DNA of 64,000 nt from Cephalothrix simula. Lineage: Eukaryota > Nemertea > Palaeonemertea > Archinemertea > Cephalotrichidae. Location of the stretch: assembly GCA_035591015.1 (NCBI GenBank), contig JAXIUW010229173.1:49586-113585 (forward strand), given 5' to 3'. Below are positions 26,275 to 35,965 of this stretch, piece by piece. A program made the position numbers and the translations under genes. Each line of letters starts with the position of its first letter. Position 1 is the stretch's first letter. Under the pieces are notes generated by a model. That model was given only the letters and a program-made list of their open reading frames with translations. It did no database searches and was not told where the DNA came from.

Positions 26275-27054
26275 ATGATTGACTGTCATACTCATCTAAC
26301 TGATGCCTGCTTCAATATTGACAGAATGGCAGTCATCAACGCAGCGCTGTCATCAAGGGTCAAGTATATAGCAGTTGTTGGGCAAAACAACGCAGAAAAT
26401 GCTCAAGTTTTGTCATTATGCGCCAATAATTCAGCCCTGCTGGCTTTTTGTGGACTGCATCCAGACTGTTTTGGTGATGACAAACAACCGCCAACAATCG
26501 CTGAAATTAATGCTGTTCTAGAGCTGATTAAAGATAACCGCCACCAATTAATCGGTATTGGTGAAGTAGGCTTAGATTTTTGGAAGACCAAAGACCCCCA
26601 GCGCAAAAAATTGCAGATAGAGGCGTTTAGTCATATTGTAGAGCTTGCCCTAGAACTTGATTTACCGCTTAACGTTCATTCACGCTCAGCCGGACACTAC
26701 TGCATTGATTTATTGATTGAACTTGGCGCAAAAAGAGTTTTAATGCATGCCTTTGATGGTCGTGCTCACCATGCCCTGCGTGCTGCTGAACATGGCTTTA
26801 TTTTTTCTATTCCGCCCTCAATTTGTCGTTCTGAACAAAAAGTTAAGCTGGTCAAACGTTTGCCGCTTGAAGCTCTAGCCCTAGAAACAGACTCTCCCGT
26901 ACTCGGCAAAACCGCTCATGAGCGCAACGAACCGAAAAACGTATTTATAAGCGCCCTAGAAATTGCTAGGATCAAATCTATTACCGTTGAAGAGGTCATC
27001 AGTCATACCACACGCAACGCCCAAACTTTGTTCAAACTAGAAGAATCGGCATGA
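26275..27054 (+). CDS. TatD-family metal-dependent hydrolase
   Basis: A TIM-barrel amidohydrolase-fold protein; characterised members are 3'-5' exonucleases or D-aminoacyl-tRNA deacylase-like. The metal ligands are visible as IDCHTHLTD at the start, GIGEVGLDFW with the bridging Glu (about residue 101), LNVHSRSAG, LMHAFDG, and LETDSPVL. Length 259 is typical. The four-base ATGA overlap with the next gene shows it heads an operon TatD / GNAT / hemB. The particular paralogue (TatD, YcfH or YjjV type) is not determined. Confidence 0.88.
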   Translation: MIDCHTHLTDACFNIDRMAVINAALSSRVKYIAVVGQNNAENAQVLSLCANNSALLAFCGLHPDCFGDDKQPPTIAEINAVLELIKDNRHQLIGIGEVGLDFWKTKDPQRKKLQIEAFSHIVELALELDLPLNVHSRSAGHYCIDLLIELGAKRVLMHAFDGRAHHALRAAEHGFIFSIPPSICRSEQKVKLVKRLPLEALALETDSPVLGKTAHERNEPKNVFISALEIARIKSITVEEVISHTTRNAQTLFKLEESA

Positions 27055-27719
27055 GCAATGAAAATAAACTAGAAGTAGTGTTGCGTGCCTTTCGTAAATC
27101 TGATGCTCATCAACTGTTTTTTCTGCAGCATGCAGCCTATCCGCCAACGATGCAATGGACGTATCTTCAAATGCTGGGCTTGCTTAGAAATAGTGAGACC
27201 ATTGGCATGGTTGCCGAAGAACAAGAAGACCACCGAATAGTCGCTGCAGCAATCGCTTTAGGTCAGCAAGAGCAACGCATTATGCGTGTTGCAGTGCTGA
27301 TGGTTAAGCCACGTTTTCAACGCCTTAATCTGGGCAAGATGCTCTTTTCACGACTAATCAGTATTACCAAAAAATATGAGTATCAGCGTATTTTGATTGA
27401 AGCACCAATCACTACAGTCAGTCAAACATTCTTAACCAAGATGCACTGCCAGCTGAAATCTGAAAATGCGCCCCTTCAATTATGGGAGTTTGACCTTAGC
27501 CATACCGCTAAAACACCATCTCCAGCCGCTACACCAGCTACCCCACCAGCCAGAGACACCGCAGCCGCAGCGCAAGATCATCTTGATATACAAGAGCTTA
27601 TCCATGAACCCCGCCGCAGAGTGAAGCGTCGCCAAAGTCGGCGTAGCAGACTGCGCCTAACCCGGCTTAGTCATAGTCGGCGCAAAGGTTACACCAAGAA
27701 ATACACAAAAGCAGAATGA
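27051..27719 (+). CDS. GNAT-family acetyltransferase with arginine-rich C-terminal tail
   Basis: Residues about 7-150 form a GNAT fold: a start like RAFRKSDAHQLFFLQHAAYPP, strand 4 (RIMRVAVLMVKPRFQRLNLGKMLF) with the Arg/Gln-x-x-x-G acetyl-CoA loop altered to RFQRLNLGK, and a C-terminal strand. Beyond it comes an Ala/Pro/Thr linker (about 160-175) and a tail with about 17 Arg/Lys in the last 36 residues, which is not part of known RimI-type enzymes. The substrate is unknown. It overlaps the TatD gene by four bases, and hemB starts five bases after it. Confidence 0.75.
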   Translation: MSNENKLEVVLRAFRKSDAHQLFFLQHAAYPPTMQWTYLQMLGLLRNSETIGMVAEEQEDHRIVAAAIALGQQEQRIMRVAVLMVKPRFQRLNLGKMLFSRLISITKKYEYQRILIEAPITTVSQTFLTKMHCQLKSENAPLQLWEFDLSHTAKTPSPAATPATPPARDTAAAAQDHLDIQELIHEPRRRVKRRQSRRSRLRLTRLSHSRRKGYTKKYTKAE

Positions 27720-27723
27720 TAAA

Positions 27724-28701
27724 ATGAACTACCCCAAACTCAGATTGCGTCGGAGACGCCGCACAGCAGGCACTAGAAAGCTCTTTAGAGAAACTTGGCT
27801 CCGACCTGAAGACCTTATTCAACCACTATTTGTGATTGAGGGCAGTAAAAAGAGGATTGCTATTCCTAACATGCCCCATGTTTATCGCCTGTCTATTGAT
27901 GAGACCCTCCGTGAAATAGAGCAACTTTGTGCAGTAGGCATAGCGGCCGTCAACCTGTTTGGAGTGCCTGAACACAAAGATACTACCGGCCAACTTGCCC
28001 AATCAGAGCAGAGCATTGTCAGCAAGGCCGTCCGTGCCATCAAAACCGAGTTTCCCGACTTGGTGGTTATGACTGACGTTTGCTTATGCTCGTGGCTTAC
28101 TCATGGTCATTGTGGAATAGTTGATGCGCATCAGGTGCTTAATGATGCAAGCCTACCCATTCTAGCGGCCATTGCCGTTCAGCACGCCCGAGCCGGTGCT
28201 GATATTGTCTCGCCTTCCGATATGATGGATGGCCGTGTTGAACACATCCGCCAAGCCTTAGACAGCAATCAGTTTTTTGAGGTGGGAATAATGTCTTATG
28301 CAGCAAAGATGGCTTCTAGCTTTTACGCACCGTTTCGTAACGCCGCTGATGGTGCGCCACAGTTTGGTGATCGGCGTAGCTATCAGATGGATTATGCCAA
28401 TGCCCGTGAGGCCGTGCACGAGGTACTATTAGATGCTAATGAGGGCGCCGATATAATAATGATTAAGCCGGCTATAACTTGTCTTGATATTATCTTTAGA
28501 GCTAAACAAAGCACCCTTTTGCCCGTCGCAGCGTATCAGGTTAGCGGCGAATACGCCCAGCTTTATGCAGCCCATGCCCAAGGCTGCCTAGACCTTGATG
28601 CGGCTATTCATGAAAGCCTGACCGCTATTAAGCGTGCCGGAGCCGACTTGATTTTAACCTACTTCGCCAAGCATTATGCTGCTCAGCTCAGGGCATTATA
28701 G
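27724..28701 (+). CDS. hemB: Porphobilinogen synthase (delta-aminolevulinate dehydratase)
   Basis: Condenses two 5-aminolevulinate molecules to porphobilinogen in heme synthesis. The two active-site lysines are Lys195 (IMSYAAKMASSFYAPFR) and Lys248 (IIMIKPA). The metal cluster DVCLCSWLTHGHCG keeps three cysteines (120, 122, 130), indicating a zinc-dependent type. Length 325 is usual. The N-terminus is unusually basic (LRLRRRRRTAGTRK), though such a start is common in the family. It is the last gene of the TatD-GNAT-hemB series, and a convergent gene begins 22 bases beyond. Confidence 0.97.
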   Translation: MNYPKLRLRRRRRTAGTRKLFRETWLRPEDLIQPLFVIEGSKKRIAIPNMPHVYRLSIDETLREIEQLCAVGIAAVNLFGVPEHKDTTGQLAQSEQSIVSKAVRAIKTEFPDLVVMTDVCLCSWLTHGHCGIVDAHQVLNDASLPILAAIAVQHARAGADIVSPSDMMDGRVEHIRQALDSNQFFEVGIMSYAAKMASSFYAPFRNAADGAPQFGDRRSYQMDYANAREAVHEVLLDANEGADIIMIKPAITCLDIIFRAKQSTLLPVAAYQVSGEYAQLYAAHAQGCLDLDAAIHESLTAIKRAGADLILTYFAKHYAAQLRAL

Positions 28702-28723
28702 ATTGTTGATGATTGAAGATTAA

Positions 28724-30259
28724 CTAACTTTTGGACTGGACGCACCTAAAGCCAACGTCTGGCCAAGCATTTTCAGACAACGAAGTTTGACGATTGAACA
28801 GCTTGGCATACTCAGCTGGCGTTGCCCAAGAAGCTCCCTTGATTATGCGATTCTGGCCATCTTGGCTAGCATCAACCCATTCACGAACATTGCCGGCAGC
28901 AAAGCGTAGCCGATACGGGCTAACATCTGCGGTTGGACTATACACCGAAATACTATCCTTTAAGCCGCTTTCTAGGGTGTTGGTGTATCTAGCACTAAAG
29001 CCAGAGCCTCGCCATGGATACATATTACCGGCATTGCCACGAGCGGCTTTTTCCCATTGCTGTTCGGTGGGGAGTTTTTTGCCATTAACCTTGCAATAAC
29101 GCTGGGCTTCATGCCAATTAACCCCAATCACGGGGTCATCCGCTGGCATTGAACTGCGCCAATTAGCGGGCTTGGGTGCGCCGGTCTTCTTGATAAATTG
29201 GGCGTATTCATCATTGGTAACTTCATTGGCATCTATGTAGAACTCATCCAGCCATAGCTTTTGGGCTCTATTTGGGCTGCCAAAAATAAATTCTCCCGCC
29301 GGTATCAGTCGCATACTAACCTGACCTTTGGCCGCTGACAATGCCCCGGTATCAAATTTAATTAGGTCTGCCCACGCAATAACGCCCGTAAATACATTAA
29401 GTAGCTTCATAGATAATGATAACTCCGTACCTCTACGCAAATCTATTCCGCCATAAATAAAACCGTCTACACCATGCAGCTCGCCCATGCTTTTGGCACG
29501 TTCAGCATCAATGAATGAACTCTGATTAAGCCTTTGTTCTCTGGCTAAAACCTGCAAGTTTTGCCGATCAATAACCGTCAACACACCGCTTTGCACCATG
29601 CGCACCGTAACAGCATCAATCAAGGCTTCGCCACTAATGCCCGTGCTAGAGTTAATGCTCCAAAAACTGATTTTATTGATTTTTTCTTGGAGCAGGCTAG
29701 CCTCATTATTCTGCAATGAGGCCACCACCGCATCGGCCATCTCAAATAAAATACTATCTTCAACTGGCTGATTATTAAGCGCAAAAGCATCTGCCCACAC
29801 AATTGATGAGTTTTCAACATCTACAGCTTTGAAAACCGCTAATTGATCATAAACATGCCCGTAAATGAATAAATCTACCCCCACTATTTTGCCTAATTCA
29901 CGGTAACGACTGCTAGAAACTAAATCTGAAAGCTGAATTTGCTGCTCTTTAAGAATTAAACTTAGCTTAGAGCGGTCAACCATTTGTAAAATTCTCTCTC
30001 TAACCAACAGCACATTGGCATAATCAATAAACTGGTCAACATTAAAACGATTATCGGCATTTTCAATGCGCCAAAAAGCCGCAGTTTTGTTTTGATTAGC
30101 CAGCACCCGTAAGGCTTCAGAAAGTTGCCCGGCTAGCTCTTCAGCACCGACATCAGCCCGTGCCACCGTTGCTCCTGCCAGCATTACCGCGAGCAGAATC
30201 CCCCACAAGGCTTTGCCCACCATCTTAGATAACTTCTTCGCTAATCCGTCAATGCTCAA
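28724..30259 (-). CDS. Secreted fusion of two CsgG-like domains and an FGE/SUMF1-like domain
   Basis: A new combination to this annotator. A signal peptide (about residues 1-35, ending VARA) comes first. Two related CsgG-like domains (about 37-175 and 185-310) each contain a VVDRSKLSLILKEQQIQLSD / VIDRQNLQVLAREQRLNQSS segment and a GVD-FIYG strand. A formylglycine-generating-enzyme-like domain (about 315-511) carries PAGEFIFGS, YEVTNDEYAQF-like, LPTEQQWEKAARG, GNVREWV and the terminal GFRCV. The two catalytic cysteines of true FGE enzymes are missing from the GASWATPAEYAKLF region, so it is probably a binding domain. The TTG start has AGGA seven bases upstream. Confidence 0.75.
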   Translation of the reverse strand: MSIDGLAKKLSKMVGKALWGILLAVMLAGATVARADVGAEELAGQLSEALRVLANQNKTAAFWRIENADNRFNVDQFIDYANVLLVRERILQMVDRSKLSLILKEQQIQLSDLVSSSRYRELGKIVGVDLFIYGHVYDQLAVFKAVDVENSSIVWADAFALNNQPVEDSILFEMADAVVASLQNNEASLLQEKINKISFWSINSSTGISGEALIDAVTVRMVQSGVLTVIDRQNLQVLAREQRLNQSSFIDAERAKSMGELHGVDGFIYGGIDLRRGTELSLSMKLLNVFTGVIAWADLIKFDTGALSAAKGQVSMRLIPAGEFIFGSPNRAQKLWLDEFYIDANEVTNDEYAQFIKKTGAPKPANWRSSMPADDPVIGVNWHEAQRYCKVNGKKLPTEQQWEKAARGNAGNMYPWRGSGFSARYTNTLESGLKDSISVYSPTADVSPYRLRFAAGNVREWVDASQDGQNRIIKGASWATPAEYAKLFNRQTSLSENAWPDVGFRCVQSKS

Positions 30260-30410
30260 AGTATTTTCCTGCTTAAAACTCTATCCTGAAAAGAGCGACT
30301 TGCTGACCAAGCCCTATCGTTTAGTCCCCATCGGTTTAGACCATATCACTTAGGCTGTTCCGCTCAGACCTTCGCTATGGCTAGTAGCATCATCGCCAGC
30401 ACTGCAATAC

Positions 30411-30456
30411 CTAACACTATGTGTATCTAACACTATTATATCTAACACGATGATAT
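30411..30456. repeat. Three tandem units of 15-16 bases
   Basis: The units CTAACACTATGTGTAT, CTAACACTATTATAT and CTAACACGATGATAT run head to tail in the 255-base gap between smc and the CsgG-FGE gene, about 60 bases before the smc 3' end region. No ORF. Confidence 0.75.
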
Positions 30457-30514
30457 GCTGGCTTTGGCATAATCAGCGTATCTGAAAATTAAATCTAGCT
30501 CGCAGATAATATTT

Positions 30515-33500
30515 CTACGAATGCACTTGACGAGCAGAACTTGTACCAAACTCATCGGGAACATCTAAGGTTACTATCTCTGAACGCCCATCTTCTTGCA
30601 TAGTTACCCCGTACAAAGCCTCGCCTATGCGCATGGTTAAATGATTATGAGTTATGATAATAAATTTAGTAACCGCTGTCATCTTTTGTATCAAGCCCAA
30701 AAACCGACTAACGTTGGCATTGTCTAGGGCTGCATCGGCTTCATCTAAAATAAAGAATGGACCGGGCTTATAGTTAAATAATGCACACAAAAAAATCAAT
30801 GCAACCAAAGACTTTTCGCCTCCAGAGAGCAAATTTAAGTTTTGGATGCGCTTACCGGGCAGGCTAATCTTAAAAGAAAGACCATTAGTCTCAGTGGCCG
30901 GCTTTTCTAGCTCTATGGCGGCCGCTCCACCCGGAAACACATCTTCAAACATAGTCGTGAAATTTTCGCTAACGGCCTTAAAGGCTGTGTTAAAGCGTCT
31001 TCGTGACTCGGCATTCATGTATTCTACCGAGCTTTCTAAATCAGAAATTGCCTGTTCAATATCATTTTTTTCGGCTTCTGTAGTATCGATTCTTTGCTGC
31101 AGACTAGCCCACTGCGCAGGAGCTTGCAGATTGACCTCCGCCAGTCCATTGATCGTGTTTTTGTCTTTGGCGATGCATCGCTGTAATTCGTTGATATTAT
31201 TCAGTTCGGCGTACTTAGAGTCTAACTCAGCCTGCGGTGGTTCTAGCTCACCTAAACGAGCTCGCTCGGCACTGATTCTAATCTCTAACTGTTGCTGATG
31301 TTGCTCGGTGCTTTTTAGGCTGGCGTAGGTGGTATTAAGATTTGCCTGAATACGCTGTAACTCGCCTTTTAGCTCAAGCTGAGTTTGCTGGGCTTGACGA
31401 TAGGATTGCTCTATAACATTGCGCTGAAGATTATCTTGTTCAAGCTCTTCGGTTAATTTTTTGGCCTCAGCAACAAACTGCGACTGCCGCACCTGATGAG
31501 CGGCTAAACTGCTTTTAGCAGCATTTAGCTCTTGCTCAATACGACTGTATTCTGCACGCATAAACTTACTTTTAGACTGTTGCTTGTCTAGCAATTTGGC
31601 TTTAAGCTGCGCCTCAATTTTCTTGTCAACAATGGCCTCATAGGCAATTTTTTGCTCTTGAAGCTCTATAGACATCTTTTCAGCATCGTTTTGGTTAGCC
31701 AGTACCTGATGCTCAAGTTCTTCTATCTCGGCACTGATTTTGGTTGAGGTCGCCGTAAAACTTTCTCTATCTTGTTCTAGCTTACTGATTGAATTTAGTT
31801 TTTGCTGTAGCTCGTTTTTTTCACGAGCTATGCTCTGCTGTTGCAGCTTAAATTGACTGTTTTGACGCTGCTGTTCAGACTGCTTGAGCATTAATTGCTG
31901 AGACAATTGGCGATATTCATCTTCTGCAGAACGCCTCAGGGTGCGTTGCTCTGATAGCTTTATAGTAGCCTGTTCAAGCTCTCTGGTGCTGTGCAGGATG
32001 TTCTTGGCTAACTGCTCTAGCTCAACCGCATCATCAACTTTTTCACTTTTCCCCAACAAATACACCCGACCATCAGCGGTGCTAAAATATTGGCCATCAG
32101 GGGCGATAATTGCACCCCGCTGTTCATCTGATTGACGCAGTCTAACTCCGCCAAAAAACAAGTGCCCTTGCTCTCCTAACGGCTCCTTAAAACTAACCCA
32201 CTCGCTTAACGCACTCGGTTGAATTGCCTCAGAGAATGCTTCTAGCACCAAGCACACCAAAGAGCGGTTTTGATATTGACTAAACAAATGCTCTAGGCCG
32301 GCATAAGTCTTAAATACCCCGTATTCAAGCATGGTCGCAACATAGGCACGCAATGGGTCGGGAATATGCGGGTCAATCCGTACCAAATCACCGAATAGCC
32401 CTAAAAACTGTGTCGTTTCTATTTGTTCAGGATGCTCCTTGAACCAACTCAACAAGGCTTGCCCTTGCTGGCCATGCAGTGTTTGTCGCTGGGCGATATC
32501 TTCAAGTGCTGATTGCCGCATCTTGAGCTGATAAAGACTCTTTTCAAGCTGGCGTTGCTGTTGATCTAAGTCATAGACTATTGATTTAAGCTCTTTGTAT
32601 TGCTTATTTTTTTCAGACACAGCCGTGCTAAGAGCTTCTAAGTCTTCTTCTGGCATAGGCAGATTAAGCTCTTGCTCCATTGTAGCGATAAGCTGTTCAC
32701 GGCCAGCTATTGCGGATTGCTCGGTTTGCAAGCGTTCTGCAGTGGCAGTTTGATTCTTGCTGAGCAGGCTTTGTTCTTGGCGCAGTAAGCTAAGTTTATT
32801 CTGCAATCGGTTTAGTTCTTGTTGAGCAGACTCGGCTATGGCTTGGCGTTGTTTGTACTTCTGTTCAAAGTCTTCAAGCTGGGCCAAGCTACTTTCATTT
32901 AAGGCTATTTCATCATTTGTGGCCTTGTTCTGCTCGGCTTCGGCCAGCTCTTCGCTATAATTACTTTGTTGCTGCTCGTACTGGGCAATTTCTCCATGAA
33001 CTTTCTCTAGCCAGCTCTGCTCGTTGTCGCCACGCACCTCAAGCAAGCGCAGTTGATCACGCTTACTACGCAGGCCTTCGTCTAACTCTCTGATGCGCTG
33101 TGCCGTTGCTTCTAATTCTTGAGTACATTGATTTAATTTATTTTCTGTCTCTACTTTAAGCAGATTTTGTTCATTTGCGCCACTATCTAGTTGGTGGCGT
33201 TTTTCTGTAGAGCTGTGTAGCTCCGCATCTAGCTCGGCAACTTTTTGCTCTAAGCCCTCAATCACTAGCTGTTGCAGGCGTATTTGCATGTTCTCAAGCC
33301 GTTCTTTTGCATCAATATAAATCTGCGCCTGTTCTTTTTGCTCGGCAAGGCTATCAGCCTGATGCTTTAATTCTGCTAGAAGATCATTGCAGCGCACTAT
33401 ATTTTGCTGACTACGCTTAAGGTGTTGCTGACTTTGCTGGCGTCTGAGTTTGTAGCTGGATATTCCGGCGGCATCCTCTAGGTATTGATAGCGTTCTTGC

Positions 33501-33976
33501 GGCGAGGCTAGCAAAAAGTGGTCAATCTTCCCCTGCTCTACAATGCTGTAAGAACGACCGCCACCACCGCCATCAAGCATTAGCTCACGAATGTCTGACA
33601 GCCTGCAAATCGCCTTATTGATTAGATATTCGCTTGTGCCATCACGATACAACCGCCTCGTAATCATAATTTCGCTTTGATTGCGATAGGCCGGTGCTAG
33701 CTGCTGTGGATTATCATTGCCAAAAATTAAACTAACTGCACAACGATTTTGTGGCGCAACATTATCACTGCCATGAAAGATTATCTCTTCCATGCTCTGA
33801 CCACGCAACTGACGAGGATTATGCTCACCCAGCCCCCACCGAATCGCATCAACAACATTGCTTTTGCCACAACCGTTGGGCCCGACAACCATTGACACGC
33901 CAGCGTGATCAAAGTTGAGTACAGCACGATCTCGGAATGACTTAAAACCGCTGATATGAACAGAGTTTAATCGCAT
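30515..33976 (-). CDS. smc: Chromosome segregation ATPase SMC
   Basis: The chromosome-condensing ATPase. The Walker A loop GPNGCGKSN is at residues 32-40 and is followed by the Q-loop region. Long heptad coiled coils lie on either side of a hinge at about 515-650. The C-terminal head carries the LSGGEKSLVAL signature, Walker B FFILDEADAALD and the switch histidine in IIITHNH. Length 1153 is typical. Its presence implies an SMC-ScpAB condensin rather than the MukBEF of enterics; scpA and scpB are not in this window. glnA lies 39 bases upstream on the same strand. Confidence 0.97.
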   Translation of the reverse strand: MRLNSVHISGFKSFRDRAVLNFDHAGVSMVVGPNGCGKSNVVDAIRWGLGEHNPRQLRGQSMEEIIFHGSDNVAPQNRCAVSLIFGNDNPQQLAPAYRNQSEIMITRRLYRDGTSEYLINKAICRLSDIRELMLDGGGGGRSYSIVEQGKIDHFLLASPQERYQYLEDAAGISSYKLRRQQSQQHLKRSQQNIVRCNDLLAELKHQADSLAEQKEQAQIYIDAKERLENMQIRLQQLVIEGLEQKVAELDAELHSSTEKRHQLDSGANEQNLLKVETENKLNQCTQELEATAQRIRELDEGLRSKRDQLRLLEVRGDNEQSWLEKVHGEIAQYEQQQSNYSEELAEAEQNKATNDEIALNESSLAQLEDFEQKYKQRQAIAESAQQELNRLQNKLSLLRQEQSLLSKNQTATAERLQTEQSAIAGREQLIATMEQELNLPMPEEDLEALSTAVSEKNKQYKELKSIVYDLDQQQRQLEKSLYQLKMRQSALEDIAQRQTLHGQQGQALLSWFKEHPEQIETTQFLGLFGDLVRIDPHIPDPLRAYVATMLEYGVFKTYAGLEHLFSQYQNRSLVCLVLEAFSEAIQPSALSEWVSFKEPLGEQGHLFFGGVRLRQSDEQRGAIIAPDGQYFSTADGRVYLLGKSEKVDDAVELEQLAKNILHSTRELEQATIKLSEQRTLRRSAEDEYRQLSQQLMLKQSEQQRQNSQFKLQQQSIAREKNELQQKLNSISKLEQDRESFTATSTKISAEIEELEHQVLANQNDAEKMSIELQEQKIAYEAIVDKKIEAQLKAKLLDKQQSKSKFMRAEYSRIEQELNAAKSSLAAHQVRQSQFVAEAKKLTEELEQDNLQRNVIEQSYRQAQQTQLELKGELQRIQANLNTTYASLKSTEQHQQQLEIRISAERARLGELEPPQAELDSKYAELNNINELQRCIAKDKNTINGLAEVNLQAPAQWASLQQRIDTTEAEKNDIEQAISDLESSVEYMNAESRRRFNTAFKAVSENFTTMFEDVFPGGAAAIELEKPATETNGLSFKISLPGKRIQNLNLLSGGEKSLVALIFLCALFNYKPGPFFILDEADAALDNANVSRFLGLIQKMTAVTKFIIITHNHLTMRIGEALYGVTMQEDGRSEIVTLDVPDEFGTSSARQVHS

Positions 33977-34015
33977 CGCAAGAACTGCCGCACACTAGGC
34001 ACGGGGTCAATTGGC

Positions 34016-35443
34016 TTAAATATCAAAATATAGCTCAAACTCATGCGGAGTAGGTCTGCTTTCAATGGCCTTAACCTCATGCTCCATCTTAAAGTTAATA
34101 TAGCTCTCAATAAGATTCTTGTTGAAAACATCGCCTTTGAGCAAGAAGTCATGGTTTTTCTCCAAAGATCGCAATGCCTCACGCAGACTGCCCGGCATCT
34201 GTGGCACCTTGGCCAACTCTTCGGGTGGGAGTCCGTAAATATCTTTGTCAAGAGGCTCTCCGGGGTGAATCTTATTTTCAATCCCATCTAAACCAGCCAT
34301 GAGCATCGCTGAGAATGATAAATACGGATTGCAACTGGGGTCTGGACACCTAAACTCAACACGCTTGGCCTGTGGAGACGTAGACAGCGGAATTCTAATT
34401 GACGCCGAACGATTCCGACCAGAATACGCCAAATTAATCGGCGCCTCAAAGCCCGGCACAAGTCTGCGGTATGAGTTTGCCGTTGGGTTAGAAAATGCCG
34501 CAATCGCATTAGCATGTTTGATTATTCCGCCAATGTAATACAGTGCAGTTTCACTAAGTCCAGCATAGCTATCACCGGCGAATAACGGCTTGCCACCGCT
34601 CCACAATGACTGATGCACATGCATCCCTGAACCATTATCACCAAAAACTGGCTTGGGCATAAACGTGGCGCAGAGACCATTGCGTTTGGCGATATTTTTA
34701 ACAACATACTTTAATATCTGCACATTATCAGCCGTTTCAATCAACTTGCCAAACCTAAAATTAATCTCGTGCTGCGATGGCGCAACTTCATGATGCCCGG
34801 CCTCACACTGAATGCTAAGTTTGGCTAAGGCCGTCATCATCTCTAGCCTGACTGATTGATAATGATCATGCGGCGCGACCGGGAAATAGCCCTCTTTAGC
34901 TCTAATGCGATAGCCCATGTTGCCCGAGGTTTCACCTGCATTCCACGGGGCTTCATCAGAATCTAAAAAGTAATAGGCTGAGCCACTGCCACTCTCAAAA
35001 GAGGCCGTGCTAAACATAAAAAACTCGGCTTCAGGCCCAAAATAGGCCGTGTCGGCAATGCCACTAGCCTTCATGTATTCAACCGCATTAGCTGCAATTT
35101 GGCGTGGATCTTTGCCATAGGCTTCACCGGTAATCGGGTCTCTAACCACGCAAATCAACGACAGAGTTGGTTGGTCAAAAAATGGATCTATAAAGGCTGT
35201 TTGCGGGTCTGGCACCAGATTCATATCGCTATTTTCAATGCCCTGCCAAGCTCTAATGCTTGAACCATCAAAAAATAGCCCCTCTTCAAGTATGGTGGCA
35301 CTCAATTCACTGGCTGGAATCTGAAAATGATGCCAACGCCCAAATAAATCTAAGAACTTGAAATCAATAAATTTAACCGCATTGATATCACCGCTGATTC
35401 TTTTGCTAGACTTAAAAAAATTGCTTAATTCGTTTGTACTCAT
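34016..35443 (-). CDS. glnA: Glutamine synthetase, type I
   Basis: Makes glutamine from glutamate, ammonia and ATP. The beta-grasp segment FFDGSSIRAWQGIENSDMNL, the ATP/metal block YFGPEAEFFMF, the segment HHEVAPSQHEINF, NGSGMHVHQSLW, NPTANSYRRLVPG and the RIP loop SASIRIP are all present. Tyr403 in DKDIYGLPPEE corresponds to the tyrosine adenylylated by GlnE in class I-beta enzymes, so covalent control is possible. The C-terminus ELYFDI departs from the common YYSV. Length 475 is a few residues longer than E. coli. glnB lies directly upstream, separated by an AT-rich tandem array. Confidence 0.97.
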   Translation of the reverse strand: MSTNELSNFFKSSKRISGDINAVKFIDFKFLDLFGRWHHFQIPASELSATILEEGLFFDGSSIRAWQGIENSDMNLVPDPQTAFIDPFFDQPTLSLICVVRDPITGEAYGKDPRQIAANAVEYMKASGIADTAYFGPEAEFFMFSTASFESGSGSAYYFLDSDEAPWNAGETSGNMGYRIRAKEGYFPVAPHDHYQSVRLEMMTALAKLSIQCEAGHHEVAPSQHEINFRFGKLIETADNVQILKYVVKNIAKRNGLCATFMPKPVFGDNGSGMHVHQSLWSGGKPLFAGDSYAGLSETALYYIGGIIKHANAIAAFSNPTANSYRRLVPGFEAPINLAYSGRNRSASIRIPLSTSPQAKRVEFRCPDPSCNPYLSFSAMLMAGLDGIENKIHPGEPLDKDIYGLPPEELAKVPQMPGSLREALRSLEKNHDFLLKGDVFNKNLIESYINFKMEHEVKAIESRPTPHEFELYFDI

Positions 35444-35501
35444 TGTTAATTAAAAATGTGAGCTAAATTGACTAAATTGACCTCTTAAAAATTAAAGCTG
35501 G

Positions 35502-35537
35502 CATTGTATATAACATTGTATATGACTTTATATATAA
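35502..35537. repeat. Three AT-rich 12-base tandem units upstream of glnA
   Basis: Units CATTGTATATAA, CATTGTATATGA and CTTTATATATAA are adjacent, in the 122-base gap between glnB and glnA. A smaller ACTAAATTG doublet lies at about 35463-35480. This is where the glnA promoter should be; no clear sigma-54 (GG/GC) site was seen. Confidence 0.7.
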
Positions 35538-35565
35538 CTACTGCCATGCTTGACTATGCAACCAT

Positions 35566-35937
<372 letters not shown>

Positions 35938-35965
35938 CTATGAATTAACTCAATCAAGGCGATTG

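Noticed and set aside
28724-30259. Active formylglycine-generating enzyme
   Set aside because: Both catalytic cysteines are absent and no sulfatase gene is in the window.
33967-34287. 106-codon frame opposite in phase to glnA
   Set aside because: It is a shadow of glnA, which is fully explained by a conserved enzyme.
35444-35565. Sigma-54 / NtrC control site before glnA
   Set aside because: No TGGCAC-N5-TTGC match with the right spacing was seen on the minus strand.
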